Shown here piece by piece: positions 15,745 through 25,288 of a stretch of DNA of 64,000 nt (positions within the stretch are counted from its first letter, which is position 1; each line of letters opens with the position of its first letter). Location: assembly GCF_900156675.1 (NCBI RefSeq), contig NZ_FTOH01000003.1:62001-126000 (forward strand), in the 5' to 3' direction. This DNA comes from Thalassolituus maritimus (GTDB taxonomy: Bacteria; Pseudomonadota; Gammaproteobacteria; Pseudomonadales; Oceanobacteraceae). The notes under the pieces were generated by a model. It made no database searches. It was not told the origin of the DNA and was given only the letters and a program-made list of their open reading frames with translations. The position numbers and the translations under genes are program-made.

Positions 15745-16523
15745 AACTGATAACTACACTCGTGACGGGACTGGCATTGGTTGCACCTTTCGCTATCGCT
15801 GATGACGGTGGGCGAGGCCTCGAAATCGCTAAGGAGCGTAAAGCGCGGGACACCGGCTGGGGCGATTCTCAGGCTGAGATGACTATGATTCTGCGTAATT
15901 CACAGGGGGAAACCTCTGAGCGGAAAATGCGCCTGAAGAATTTTGAAATCCAGGATGACGGTGATAAAGGTCTGACGATTTTTGATGAACCTAAAGATGT
16001 CAGCGGTACGGCGTTTCTGAGCTTTTCTCACAATACGAAACCTGATGATCAGTGGCTGTATTTACCTGCACTGAAGCGTGTTAAGCGTATTTCTTCCCGC
16101 AACAAGTCAGGCCCTTTTATGGGCAGCGAATTTGCTTATGAAGATATGGGGTCGTTCGAGCCTGAAAAATACGAATTTACTTACCTTCGAGATGAACCTT
16201 GCGCTCAGGATATGACGTGTCATGTGGTTGAAAGTGATCCGGTGGATAAGTTTTCTGGTTATACCCGCCAGATCAGTTGGATCGATACCGAGCACATGCG
16301 TGCCGTAAAAACGGAATATTACGATCGTAAGAATACGCTGCTGAAAACACTGGAGCTGTCTGAGTGGAAACTCTACAAAGATAAGTTCTGGCGTGCTCAC
16401 AAGCTGGATATGCAGAACCACCAGAACGGCAAGAGCACAACCATCATCACACACAGCATTGAGTTTGATACCGGGCTGAGCGAATCGGATTTCAGTCAGG
16501 CATCGCTTAAGCGTGCGCGATAA
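15741..16523 (+). CDS. LolA-like outer-membrane lipoprotein-sorting family protein
   Basis: A 260-residue secreted protein with a cleavable signal (KLITTLVTGLALVAPFAIADD). The mature part has the LolA-like pattern seen in proteins encoded beside MMPL exporters: RDTGWGDSQAEMTMILRNSQGE, a LxIFDEPKDVSGTAFLSFSH strand pair, WLYLPALKRVKRISSRNKSGPFMGSEFAYEDM and a final IEFDTGLSESDFSQASL. The fold carries acyl chains in a cavity. ATG overlaps the exporter's stop (ATGA), with AAAAGGAG before it, so it is translationally coupled. It probably receives substrate from the exporter in the periplasm. Confidence 0.82.
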   Translation: MKLITTLVTGLALVAPFAIADDGGRGLEIAKERKARDTGWGDSQAEMTMILRNSQGETSERKMRLKNFEIQDDGDKGLTIFDEPKDVSGTAFLSFSHNTKPDDQWLYLPALKRVKRISSRNKSGPFMGSEFAYEDMGSFEPEKYEFTYLRDEPCAQDMTCHVVESDPVDKFSGYTRQISWIDTEHMRAVKTEYYDRKNTLLKTLELSEWKLYKDKFWRAHKLDMQNHQNGKSTTIITHSIEFDTGLSESDFSQASLKRAR

Positions 16524-16532
16524 GGCAGTGAT

Positions 16533-17774
16533 ATGAAAAAGCTAATTCTGACAGCGTCTGCGTTGCTGGCAGGCGCGGGGACTTCCCCTCTGGTGAGTGC
16601 GCTCGACTGGTCGCTTGAGGCGGGCATTGAAGGACGTCGCTTCCTTGAATCCGGTGCTTACAGCGGGCAGGTCGATGATCAATGGTCTCTGACCTTGCAG
16701 CCTGAAGTCGTCTGGGATGCGGAATCTGGCAACGGGCGCTTCACCTTTGTACCTTTTTATCGCAAAGATTTTGCAGATAACGAGCGAACGCACGGCGATA
16801 TTCGCGAAGCCATGTTCATGACGTGGAATGGCCCATGGGAACTGCGTGCTGGTATCGGTAAAGTGTTCTGGGGCGTCACAGAGTCTCTCCACCTTGTGGA
16901 TGTCATTAACCAGACGGACTACGTAGAAGCTATTGATGGGGATCAGAAACTGGGTCAGCCGATGATTCAGGGTATCTGGTTGTCTGACGTTGGTACCTGG
17001 GAGGCGTTCGTACTGCCCGGCTTCCGGGAACGTACATTTCCGGGCGAAGCAGGGCGTTATCGCACAGAACTTCTGGTCAGTGATGATGCAGAATACCAGG
17101 CCGACGAAGAGCAGCAGCATGTTGATCTGGCGGCGCGCTGGTCATATGTGTCTGAACTGAACGGGTATCCACTGGACCTGACAGCGTCTGTATTCCGCGG
17201 TACTTCGCGAGATCCTTTGTTGGTTCCTCAGGTGGAAGTGGTCAACAGTGTGCTCACTCCGACTGAGCTGGTGCCGTACTACGCTATGCAGAATCAGATT
17301 GGTTCTACCATACAGTTTGCGCCTGAGGGGTGGTTGCTTAAGGCAGAACTCCTGTATCGCGATTATCAGATTGATACCTTACCGGGTGTGATTGAGGTGA
17401 AAGATCAGACAGCGGCCGTTGGTGGTTTTGAATACACTCTGGTTGGCCCGTTTGGGGATGCTGCCGATCTTGGCTTACTTGCCGAGTATCAGTACGACAG
17501 TCGTGGTGCAGACTATTCTGACGCTCAGAATGATCTGTTCCTGGGTACGCGTTATGTCTTCAATGATATGGCATCGAGTGAAATTCTTGCGGGTATTACA
17601 CAAGATCTCGATTATACGGGCACTCGTTTATTTCTGCTGGAAGCCAATACCCGGTTAAATCCGTCGATGACGATTGATGCGACCATTACGCTGGTAACAG
17701 CAGAAGAGGAGTCACTTGCGAGCATTTTCCGCCGTGATGATACCTTCGAAGTGGCGTTAAACTTTTTCTTCTGA
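16533..17774 (+). CDS. Beta-barrel outer-membrane protein of the MMPL operon
   Basis: A 413-residue protein with a signal peptide (KKLILTASALLAGAGTSPLVSA) and the alternating aromatic strands of an outer-membrane barrel, ending in ALNFFF with the C-terminal Phe expected for Bam-dependent insertion. Segments such as EAMFMTWNGPWELRAGIGKVFWGVTESLHLVDVINQTDYVE resemble the DUF1302-type proteins that accompany MMPL and LolA-like genes. It starts nine bases after the LolA-like stop. It is the likely outer-membrane end of the system; transport itself is not shown. Confidence 0.75.
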   Translation: MKKLILTASALLAGAGTSPLVSALDWSLEAGIEGRRFLESGAYSGQVDDQWSLTLQPEVVWDAESGNGRFTFVPFYRKDFADNERTHGDIREAMFMTWNGPWELRAGIGKVFWGVTESLHLVDVINQTDYVEAIDGDQKLGQPMIQGIWLSDVGTWEAFVLPGFRERTFPGEAGRYRTELLVSDDAEYQADEEQQHVDLAARWSYVSELNGYPLDLTASVFRGTSRDPLLVPQVEVVNSVLTPTELVPYYAMQNQIGSTIQFAPEGWLLKAELLYRDYQIDTLPGVIEVKDQTAAVGGFEYTLVGPFGDAADLGLLAEYQYDSRGADYSDAQNDLFLGTRYVFNDMASSEILAGITQDLDYTGTRLFLLEANTRLNPSMTIDATITLVTAEEESLASIFRRDDTFEVALNFFF

Positions 17775-17785
17775 GCCATTTTGCA

Positions 17786-17810
17786 CTGACGGCCTGTCGA
17801 AGGCCGTCAG
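17786..17810. other. Hairpin after the MMPL operon
   Basis: A perfect 9-bp stem (CTGACGGCC with GGCCGTCAG) around a seven-base loop, 11 bp after the barrel gene. It is followed by AGGCGG rather than a T-run, so it is a 3'-end or processing structure rather than a textbook intrinsic terminator. Confidence 0.4.
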
Positions 17811-17894
17811 AGGCGGTAAAGAAGGGTAAAATGCAATATCAGTCGCTCTGCTGAGGCTCTATCATTGGGCTCAGATTATTATGGAGCTTCTTCC

Positions 17895-19304
17895 GTGAGC
17901 GGACCCCCTTCCTACCTCTCTGGCCGGTCGACAAGACTGGCGTCCCGGCTATTTCTGCTTTCTTCTGCGGTCATGGCGCTACAGGGTTGCAGCAGCGTCG
18001 CTGTCTCTGAACCTGACCCCATCGTTCTGCCTGATACGTTTACTGATCAACAACAGGTTCTACCTGCAGTCGACTGGTGGACGACGTTCAATGACAGTGA
18101 GCTTAATGAGCACGTAAACGATGCTCTGCAAGGCAACTACAGCCTGCAGGCCGCAGAGGCGCGCCTGCGCCAGAGCCTGGCTCAGTTGCGGGGCTCGCGC
18201 AGTGATTACTATCCAGAAGTAAATGCAGAGCTTGGTAAAAGCCGGGAATGGACCAGCGAAGACTCAACCACGGATACCTGGTCGGCCGGCTTAACCGCTA
18301 GTTATGAAATCGACCTATGGGGTGGCATTCGTGCAGGTGCGGCAGAGTCCCGTTTCAGTGCCGATGCCAGCGAAGCGGCGTACCGTACGCTGGCAAACAC
18401 CGTGGCGGGTGAAGTTTCGACCTATTGGCTGGGGTTACGAGTTCAGGCCGGAAAGCTTCGTCTTCTCGAAGATCAGAAGCAACGTCTCGCAACTGCGCTT
18501 AAGGTAGTCGAAGGGCGTAAACGTCGAGGTCAGGCAGCGTTGACGGATGTCTGGCAACAACAGCAGCTCGTTGAGTCTCTGAGTGTTGATATCATCGAAG
18601 CTGAAGCACAGCGTGATATCTATCTGCAGCAGCTCGCTCTCTGGCTGGGTCGTGGGCAAGCGCCGCTAACTGCTGATATGGTGTCTGACCTGACACCAGT
18701 GCCTCAGCCTGATATGACACTGAATAGTGTCCCTCTGGAAGCCCTGAAAGCACGCCCGGATATTCAGGAAGCGTACGCCAGGCTTCAGGCGGCCAGTGCC
18801 GGTGTAGCGGTTGCAGCCGCGAACCGTTATCCCCGTTTTTCGCTTTCGGCAAGTTATCGCGACAGTGATGCAGATTTCAGTCAACTGTTTGATAACTGGG
18901 TAGCCAACCTTGCTGCCTCTCTGGTGTTGCCGATCATTGATGGCGCAGGCCGTCGAGCAGAAGTCGAGCGCCAGAAAGCAGCAGAGCAGGAGGCTCTCGC
19001 GGACTATAGTCAGACCGTTCTTGAAGCCGCTCAGGAAGTTCAGCAGGCGCTGGTAGAAGAGCAGCGTTACCTGAAGACGCTACAAAGCCTGACGGATCAA
19101 CTTGAACTGGCACGAAAAACTCTCGAACTACAGGATTACTACTACGCGCGTGGTCAGATTGATTTTCTCGACCTGCTTAACGCCCAGCAAGAACTCCTGA
19201 GCCTTGAGTCCCAGCAACTGACCGCCCGCTGGAACCTCACCCAATCAAGAATTCAATTATACAAAGCCGTTAGTCACGGTAGATTCGGAGAAACTGACGC
19301 ATGA
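17895..19304 (+). CDS. RND efflux outer-membrane lipoprotein, NodT/OprM family
   Basis: GTG 17895 is preferred, with GGAG eight bases upstream; it gives a lipoprotein signal ending in the lipobox LQGC. The 469-residue product has the two OEP repeats of TolC-like channels: WWTTFNDSELNEHVNDALQGNYSLQAAEARLRQS near the start and DYYYARGQIDFLDLLNAQQELLSLESQQLTARWNLTQSRIQLYKAVS near the end. It forms the outer-membrane duct of the tripartite pump encoded by the next two genes, with which it shares ATGA overlaps. Confidence 0.92.
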   Translation: MSGPPSYLSGRSTRLASRLFLLSSAVMALQGCSSVAVSEPDPIVLPDTFTDQQQVLPAVDWWTTFNDSELNEHVNDALQGNYSLQAAEARLRQSLAQLRGSRSDYYPEVNAELGKSREWTSEDSTTDTWSAGLTASYEIDLWGGIRAGAAESRFSADASEAAYRTLANTVAGEVSTYWLGLRVQAGKLRLLEDQKQRLATALKVVEGRKRRGQAALTDVWQQQQLVESLSVDIIEAEAQRDIYLQQLALWLGRGQAPLTADMVSDLTPVPQPDMTLNSVPLEALKARPDIQEAYARLQAASAGVAVAAANRYPRFSLSASYRDSDADFSQLFDNWVANLAASLVLPIIDGAGRRAEVERQKAAEQEALADYSQTVLEAAQEVQQALVEEQRYLKTLQSLTDQLELARKTLELQDYYYARGQIDFLDLLNAQQELLSLESQQLTARWNLTQSRIQLYKAVSHGRFGETDA

Positions 19305-20464
19305 CCGATCGTAAGAAAAACCTGGCATTAGCCGGTGTCAGTATTCTTATCATTCTTGCGAGTTTTGGCGCGTGGAAACTCATTCAGGACACGGCACCTA
19401 AGCCGGGTAAAAAAGAGCGGGAGAAAATAGCGCGGCTTGTAGACGCGACGCCGCTTGAGAAAGTGGCCTCCCGTGCGTCGTGGCAAACTGGCGGTGCGGT
19501 AACAGCCTCCGACAGTGTGACTCTGGTTGCTCAGGTAAGCGGAAGAGTGGAACAGGTTTCAGCTCAGGCGGTGCCCGGTGCGCTGTTAAAGAAAGGCGCG
19601 TTATTGGCGCAGCTTGAGAAGGGTGATTATGAATTAGCGCTGGAACAGGCTCAGGCAACACTGGCTCAGGCGAAAGCGGCGCTGGCAATTGAAGAAGGAC
19701 AGGTCAGCCTGGCTCAGGAAGAGTACGCGCTTTCAGGTACCGAGCTGTCGACGTCGGACCGTGCGTTGGTTCTGCGCGAGCCTCAGCTTCAGGTTGCTGA
19801 AGCCGACATGGCCAGTGCTGAAGCTGCGGTTAAACAGGCGAGAATTAATCTGGCGCGTACCGAAATTCGTATGCCTTTTGATGGTCGCTTGAGTTCCCGA
19901 GCGGTCAGCCCGGGGAGCTATGCCAGTGCAGGTAGTGAACTCTTTTCGGCCGTTGCAACTTCTGAATTCTGGGTCGAGGCGAAACTCCCCCGATCTTTCT
20001 TACCGCTTCTGGACCGTGATCACGAAGTGATCGTATCGCACTCCGCCTGGGGCAATAGAACCCGCACGGCTTCTATTCTGAACGTGTTACCGGGCGTCGA
20101 CAGTGGTGACCGTCAGGCACGCGTTATTTTATCACTCAAGAGTCCTCTGGACCCAGAGTATGGCCCGATCGTTCTGGTGAATGATTTTGTCACACTGACG
20201 CTCGCGGGTCGGGAGTTTGACGATGCCTATCAGGTACGTCGTGATCGCGTTAATGACGACGGCAGTGTTTGGGTTATTAATGACCTGAAGTTACGCAAAC
20301 GACAGCCTGAACTTCTTTATTCCGGGCGTGACTTTGTTTGGTTCTCGGAAGGCTTTGAGCCAGGGGACCAGCTGCTGGCCAGTCAGGTTGATGCCGCAGT
20401 TGAGGGGATGCCTGTGCGGGTTTCAGGCCAGAAATCTGACGAAAGCGCAGGAGATCAGCCATGA
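19301..20464 (+). CDS. RND efflux periplasmic adaptor (membrane fusion protein)
   Basis: A 387-residue adaptor with an N-terminal membrane anchor (ALAGVSILIILASFGAWKLI), a lipoyl-like half motif (VTLVAQVSGRVEQVSAQAVPGALLKKGALLAQLE), an alpha-helical hairpin rich in Ala/Gln (LALEQAQATLAQAKAAL to AAVKQARINLARTEIRMPFDGRLSSRAV), then beta-barrel and membrane-proximal domains. It bridges the inner-membrane pump to the NodT channel. It overlaps both neighbours by four bases. Confidence 0.92.
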   Translation: MTDRKKNLALAGVSILIILASFGAWKLIQDTAPKPGKKEREKIARLVDATPLEKVASRASWQTGGAVTASDSVTLVAQVSGRVEQVSAQAVPGALLKKGALLAQLEKGDYELALEQAQATLAQAKAALAIEEGQVSLAQEEYALSGTELSTSDRALVLREPQLQVAEADMASAEAAVKQARINLARTEIRMPFDGRLSSRAVSPGSYASAGSELFSAVATSEFWVEAKLPRSFLPLLDRDHEVIVSHSAWGNRTRTASILNVLPGVDSGDRQARVILSLKSPLDPEYGPIVLVNDFVTLTLAGREFDDAYQVRRDRVNDDGSVWVINDLKLRKRQPELLYSGRDFVWFSEGFEPGDQLLASQVDAAVEGMPVRVSGQKSDESAGDQP

Positions 20465-23400
20465 TCAACAAGGCTGGGCCAGTCTCCTGGATGGCGCGAC
20501 ACGGTGTTGCGCCTAACCTGCTGATGGCATTTCTGATCATTGGCGGCATTCTTATGTCGCTGGCAATTCGTAAGGAATTTATCCCGAGTACTGAAGCCGA
20601 TTATGTTTCGGTGAATGTTGCCTATCCGGGAGCGACGCCTTCAGAGATGGAGCAGGGCGTTGTCTTACCGATTGAAAATGAACTGACGGGCCTCGATGGT
20701 CTGAAAGAAATTACGTCGACGGCTGCTCAAGGCTCCGCCCGTGTTTCTGTTGAGATTGAGAATAGCGGCGACCGTCAGAAAGCGTATCAGGATATTCAGC
20801 AGGCAGTCAGTAATATCAGTAGCTTTCCGGCGGGTATCGAGCGTCCTGTAGTTAGTTTGTCCGGCCACTCTATTGATGTCATGGACATCAAACTCTTTGG
20901 CCCTCTGAGTAAATTTGAACTGAAGAAGCTGGCCGAGCAGATACGTAATGATTTACTGGCGGCGCCAGAAATTACCAACGTTGAAGTTAAAGGTACGCCT
21001 GATGAAGAACTGCACGTTGAGATCTCTCAGGCGACGCTTGAATCTTACGGCCTGACCCTTCAGCAGGTCGCGAATACCATTGCTGCTAACGCTATCGAGC
21101 AGAGCGCCGGTACGGTTCGTACCAGTGGCGGCGATATTCTGCTGACGTTGGATAATCGTATTTACTGGGCGGATGAGTTCAGTAAGTTGCCTGTGATCAG
21201 TGATGACTCAGGTGTGCTTTTACAGCTTGGTGATATCGCTACTATTTCTGATGGCTTTGGCGATACCAACCGTGAAGTAACTTATAACGGTAATCCTTCC
21301 ATCGGGCTGGATATTTACCGTAGTGAAAACCAGACGCCGTTCACCGTCACCGAAGCTGCGTATCGGCAAATGGACGAAATCAAAACCCGTCTTCCTCCGG
21401 GCGTTGAACTGATCGTTACAGATGACGATGGTGAAACGTATAACCAGCGTGTCGGCCTTTTGATGAAAAATGCCGCCATTGGTCTGGTGCTGGTTCTTGT
21501 ATTGCTGAGTCTGTTTCTGGAATATCGTCTCGCCTTCTGGGTCACGATGGGTATTCCAACAGCGTTCTTGGGCGCCTTGCTGTTAATCCCAGCGGCCGAT
21601 GTATCCATCAATATGATCTCGATGTTCGCCTTTATTATTGCACTCGGGATTGTGGTGGATGATGCCATTATCGCCGGTGAAAATATCTTTGAGCATATGC
21701 AGCAGGGCATGGCATTTCCGGATGCCGCAGTACAGGGGGCGAGAGAAGTCGCCGTGCCTCTGGCATTCGCCATTCTGACCAACGTCGCAGCATTTTTACC
21801 GATCCTTGCGTTGCCGGGGATGATGGGGAAACTGTTCCTTGCGATCCCCGTGGTTGTTATCAGCTGCTTCCTGATTTCTTGGATCGAAGCCCTGTTTATT
21901 CTGCCTACACACCTCGCGAATCTGAAAAAGAAACCGAAAGACGCGCCGCTGAACTTTCTGGAGAAAATTCAACGAAACGTCGACAGCAAGCTTGGTTACT
22001 TTATTAACGAAATTTATCAGCCGATATTACACCGTGCAGTCCGTGCACCTGGCCTGACCTTCGCTGTCGCATTTTTCTTTCTGATGATTGCGATGGCGTG
22101 GGCTGCAAGCGGTCGAATGGGCTTCAGCATGTTCCCGCGTCTTGAAGGAGAGTTTGTTGTTGCGACGGTCGAGCTGCCTTCAAATGCACCTCTGCAGCAG
22201 GCGACGGATGTGCGCAAAAAACTGGAGCAGGATCTTCGTACCGTTGTTGCGCCATACGAAGCTGACGGGACTGAGTTTTTGTTAAGTATCGAGGGCGACG
22301 TTAATGGCACCAGTGTTGAAGTCGAAGGACAGCTGGTTGACTCGGATGCACGACCAATTCCTGCAGCAGAACTGGTGAACTTATGGCGTGAAGAAATCGG
22401 TGAAATTGCGGGTATTCGTAGCTTGACGTTTGACTCTGAGCGCGGCGGCGGTCCTTCTGGGGGCGCGGGCCTGACGGTCGAACTGCGTGGCAGCCATACC
22501 GATGTGCTGGAGCGAGCCAGTGAAGATATGGCGAATGCTCTGGCGGGTATTACTGGGGTCAAAGACATTGCGAATGGATTTAACAGCGGTAAACCTGAAT
22601 GGGATGTTGAGCTGACGGATCAGGGGCGCAGTCTGGGGCTTGAGGCCGACGATGTTGCGGCACAGATCCGTGCGGCGATATACGGCTCACGTGCATTGCG
22701 CCAGCAGCGAGGTAACAGCGAAGTCACGGTATTAGTGCGTTTGCCGGAAGATGAGCGTAGCCGTGCCGCGGATATTGAGCGTTTACGTATTCTGACGCCG
22801 TCTGGAAGTTACGTACCTTTGGCAGAAGTCGCGATACTGGAGAAGGGCGTGTCGCCGTCATCCATATCACGACGCAACGGTCGTCAGATTGTGAATGTAA
22901 CGGCGAACGTCGAGCCGAGAGAACAGGTGCCCGCGGTAATGACTTTGTTACGGGAGAGTATCTTCCCGGACATGCGTTCGCGTTATCCCGGCGTTGATTT
23001 CGGCTTCCAGGGGCGTCAGGCCGAAACTCAGGAAAGTATGTCGTCACTTAAGCTTTATGGCTTTTTCTCGATGCTGCTGATTTATGTCTTGCTGGCGATC
23101 CCGTTCAGAAGTTACTCGCAGCCTTTGCTGGTGATGGCGGTGATTCCCTTCGGTGCTGCAGGAGCCTTGTACGGGCACCTGATGATGGGCTATGGCCTCA
23201 GCGTGATGAGCATTATGGGGATCGTTGCGTTGGCGGGCGTTGTAGTGAACGACAGCCTGATTCTGGTCGATTTTGCTAACCGACAGCGTCGTGATAAAAA
23301 AATGAGCGCGCATGACGCGATTATTTCGGCGGGCATCCGTCGTTTCCGACCGATTCTGCTCACCACCCTGACGACCTTTGGTGGGCTTGCGCCTATGGTG

Positions 23401-23625
23401 TTCGAGACTTCGCGTCAGGCGCAGTTTATTGCTCCCATGGCGGTATCCCTCGGGTTTGGCATCCTGTTCACGACCTTCGTCTGTCTTCTGGTTCTGCCAG
23501 CGCTCTACATCATGTTAAGCAATGTGCTTGATAAATTGGGTCTGAGTGATGTTGTGGAGACTGATGAGGCAGGTGAAAAGGACCAGAAGCCTGTGGATAT
23601 GCCTGTAAAACCAGTAGAAGCATGA
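20461..23625 (+). CDS. RND efflux pump, AcrB-family inner-membrane subunit
   Basis: A 1054-residue proton-driven RND pump with twelve membrane helices and two large periplasmic loops. The fourth-helix motif is FIIALGIVVDDAIIAGENI (the proton-relay Asp pair) and the tenth-helix region is IVALAGVVVNDSLILVDFAN. Early sequence (RKEFIPSTEADYVSVNVAYPGATPSEMEQGVVLPIE) places it with the multidrug/HAE-like branch of marine gammaproteobacteria rather than the CusA metal branch. Together with the two upstream genes it makes a complete efflux complex; no local regulator is seen, and its substrate cannot be told. Confidence 0.93.
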   Translation: MINKAGPVSWMARHGVAPNLLMAFLIIGGILMSLAIRKEFIPSTEADYVSVNVAYPGATPSEMEQGVVLPIENELTGLDGLKEITSTAAQGSARVSVEIENSGDRQKAYQDIQQAVSNISSFPAGIERPVVSLSGHSIDVMDIKLFGPLSKFELKKLAEQIRNDLLAAPEITNVEVKGTPDEELHVEISQATLESYGLTLQQVANTIAANAIEQSAGTVRTSGGDILLTLDNRIYWADEFSKLPVISDDSGVLLQLGDIATISDGFGDTNREVTYNGNPSIGLDIYRSENQTPFTVTEAAYRQMDEIKTRLPPGVELIVTDDDGETYNQRVGLLMKNAAIGLVLVLVLLSLFLEYRLAFWVTMGIPTAFLGALLLIPAADVSINMISMFAFIIALGIVVDDAIIAGENIFEHMQQGMAFPDAAVQGAREVAVPLAFAILTNVAAFLPILALPGMMGKLFLAIPVVVISCFLISWIEALFILPTHLANLKKKPKDAPLNFLEKIQRNVDSKLGYFINEIYQPILHRAVRAPGLTFAVAFFFLMIAMAWAASGRMGFSMFPRLEGEFVVATVELPSNAPLQQATDVRKKLEQDLRTVVAPYEADGTEFLLSIEGDVNGTSVEVEGQLVDSDARPIPAAELVNLWREEIGEIAGIRSLTFDSERGGGPSGGAGLTVELRGSHTDVLERASEDMANALAGITGVKDIANGFNSGKPEWDVELTDQGRSLGLEADDVAAQIRAAIYGSRALRQQRGNSEVTVLVRLPEDERSRAADIERLRILTPSGSYVPLAEVAILEKGVSPSSISRRNGRQIVNVTANVEPREQVPAVMTLLRESIFPDMRSRYPGVDFGFQGRQAETQESMSSLKLYGFFSMLLIYVLLAIPFRSYSQPLLVMAVIPFGAAGALYGHLMMGYGLSVMSIMGIVALAGVVVNDSLILVDFANRQRRDKKMSAHDAIISAGIRRFRPILLTTLTTFGGLAPMVFETSRQAQFIAPMAVSLGFGILFTTFVCLLVLPALYIMLSNVLDKLGLSDVVETDEAGEKDQKPVDMPVKPVEA

Positions 23626-23651
23626 ACTACTGGTGAAACCAGTGCTTCGTA

Positions 23652-25232
23652 TCAGTAAATTGCCTGGCGGCCTTTATCGCGTCGCTGGGCTTTACTGATG
23701 GGCATGACCATGCGGAAGTGCACACCGGTGTCTGACGGCTCAATACTGATTTCGCCTTTCATGCGCTGCTTGATAATGTTGTAAACCAGATGCATACCCA
23801 GGCCAGTACCGCCGTCGCTCCGGCAGGTCGTGAACATTGGCTCGAATATCTTTTTCGCAGCTTCACGGCTGAGGCCGATACCGTCGTCCTGATAATCCAT
23901 GATCAGGTTGTCTGAATCTTCTTCTACCGTAATAACCACAAGCCCCTCAGCCCGACCTGAAAAACCATGTTTCAGGGAGTTGGTGATAAGGTTAGTGAGT
24001 ACCTGAGTGATCGCTGTCGGAGATGCCTGTATGCAGATATCCTCAGGGCAGTTAACCCGGATTTCGTACGGGTGATTGCGCAACATAGGCGACAGGCTAC
24101 GCAGCAGATCAGAAATGGTTTTGTGAATATAAATCCAGTCGTTGTCATCATTGATATGACCCGCCGACACCGATTTGAAACTCTTCATCAGGCTGGTAGC
24201 ACGGCGCAGATTTTCTCTCAGCAGCTCCAGGCTCTCAGAAACCCGCGACCATTCTTCCGTTTTTGCCAGCTCTGGATGTTCAGCGATGACCGCCTGTACA
24301 TCATTACGAAGGCAGGACTCCATTGTCAGGCATAAGCCCAGTGGTGTTTCGATTTCGTGTCCGATGCCGGCAATCATGCCGCCGAGCGCGGATTGTTTTT
24401 CCGCTTCGATCAGTTGTGACTGGGTAGTGTTCAGTTCGTCGACGGTCTGATTGAGCTGTGCAATGGTTTCTGACAGGTGCTCGGTACGCTCCTCGACTCT
24501 GTCTTCAAGCTCGGTGTTCGCTTTACTTAACTGGTGTTGCGCCAGCTTGTTGCGCTCAAGCTCTTTAATCAGCTGCTCGTTGAGTTCACGAAAGGCCACC
24601 ATCAATTGATCGACGTCGTCCATGGAGCGGCTTGGGCTGATATCGACTGGCGTCAGAATGCCGTGTTCAATCCGGCTGTTTACAGCCCGTGCGAGCTTAG
24701 TGATGCGTCGTGTGACAATCTGATGGAGTACGAGCACCAGGGCGCCCGCGAGCACCAACAGCAGGAGGAAGATACTGCCGATATAGGGGGAGGCATTCTC
24801 CAGTGCTTTCAGCCAGGGGCTACCATTGAAATACGCGACACTGAGATCGCCGACTAACAGTTCGTCGTAGTAAACCGGGATACGGGTAACGTGCGAATGG
24901 TATGGCCTTGTACCGGCCTCGGTACTGAAGTTCGTTGTGTCGACGGCACGGACATAAGAGACCCCCGGGTCCCCCTGTAAACCGGCTACAAGAAGACGTA
25001 ACTGCTGTTTGTCGTACTGCCAGAGAGCGTGGGCAATGGCGGGTTTGAAGGTGTTCGTGATGCGCATCATTTCCTGATGCTCACGCTCAATTTCACGTTC
25101 AAACTGAATACTGTAGAGCAGGGTGCCGGCAATGCTGCCAACGAGGGTTAGCGTCAGGCAGATATACAGAAACATCCGACAGACGATGGAGCGTCTGGCG
25201 GATGTTGATATCTTCTGAGGTTCTTGGCTCAC
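23652..25232 (-). CDS. Membrane sensor histidine kinase linked to an RND operon
   Basis: A 526-residue kinase: membrane helices at about 18-40 and 150-172 flanking a periplasmic sensor of about 110 residues, a HAMP-like region, a long coiled coil (225-280), the phospho-acceptor His292 in AGIGHEIETPLG, and an ATPase domain with an N-box (LTNLITNSLKHG), DDGIGLS and GGTGLGMHLVYNII. The HEIETPLG H-box is of the type found in kinases that often lack an obvious HisKA match. It begins 56 bp after the RND pump stop on the same strand, so it is probably in that operon. No response regulator gene is in the window. Confidence 0.85.
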   Translation of the reverse strand: MSQEPQKISTSARRSIVCRMFLYICLTLTLVGSIAGTLLYSIQFEREIEREHQEMMRITNTFKPAIAHALWQYDKQQLRLLVAGLQGDPGVSYVRAVDTTNFSTEAGTRPYHSHVTRIPVYYDELLVGDLSVAYFNGSPWLKALENASPYIGSIFLLLLVLAGALVLVLHQIVTRRITKLARAVNSRIEHGILTPVDISPSRSMDDVDQLMVAFRELNEQLIKELERNKLAQHQLSKANTELEDRVEERTEHLSETIAQLNQTVDELNTTQSQLIEAEKQSALGGMIAGIGHEIETPLGLCLTMESCLRNDVQAVIAEHPELAKTEEWSRVSESLELLRENLRRATSLMKSFKSVSAGHINDDNDWIYIHKTISDLLRSLSPMLRNHPYEIRVNCPEDICIQASPTAITQVLTNLITNSLKHGFSGRAEGLVVITVEEDSDNLIMDYQDDGIGLSREAAKKIFEPMFTTCRSDGGTGLGMHLVYNIIKQRMKGEISIEPSDTGVHFRMVMPISKAQRRDKGRQAIY

Positions 25233-25288
25233 GCTGGCTCTTCCTTGTAATACTTGGACTCGCTTCCTGTTATCCCCCGGCGTAACGG

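Noticed and set aside
17786-17810. Intrinsic terminator after the MMPL operon
   Set aside because: The stem is perfect but is followed by AGGCGG with no T-run; kept only as a hairpin.
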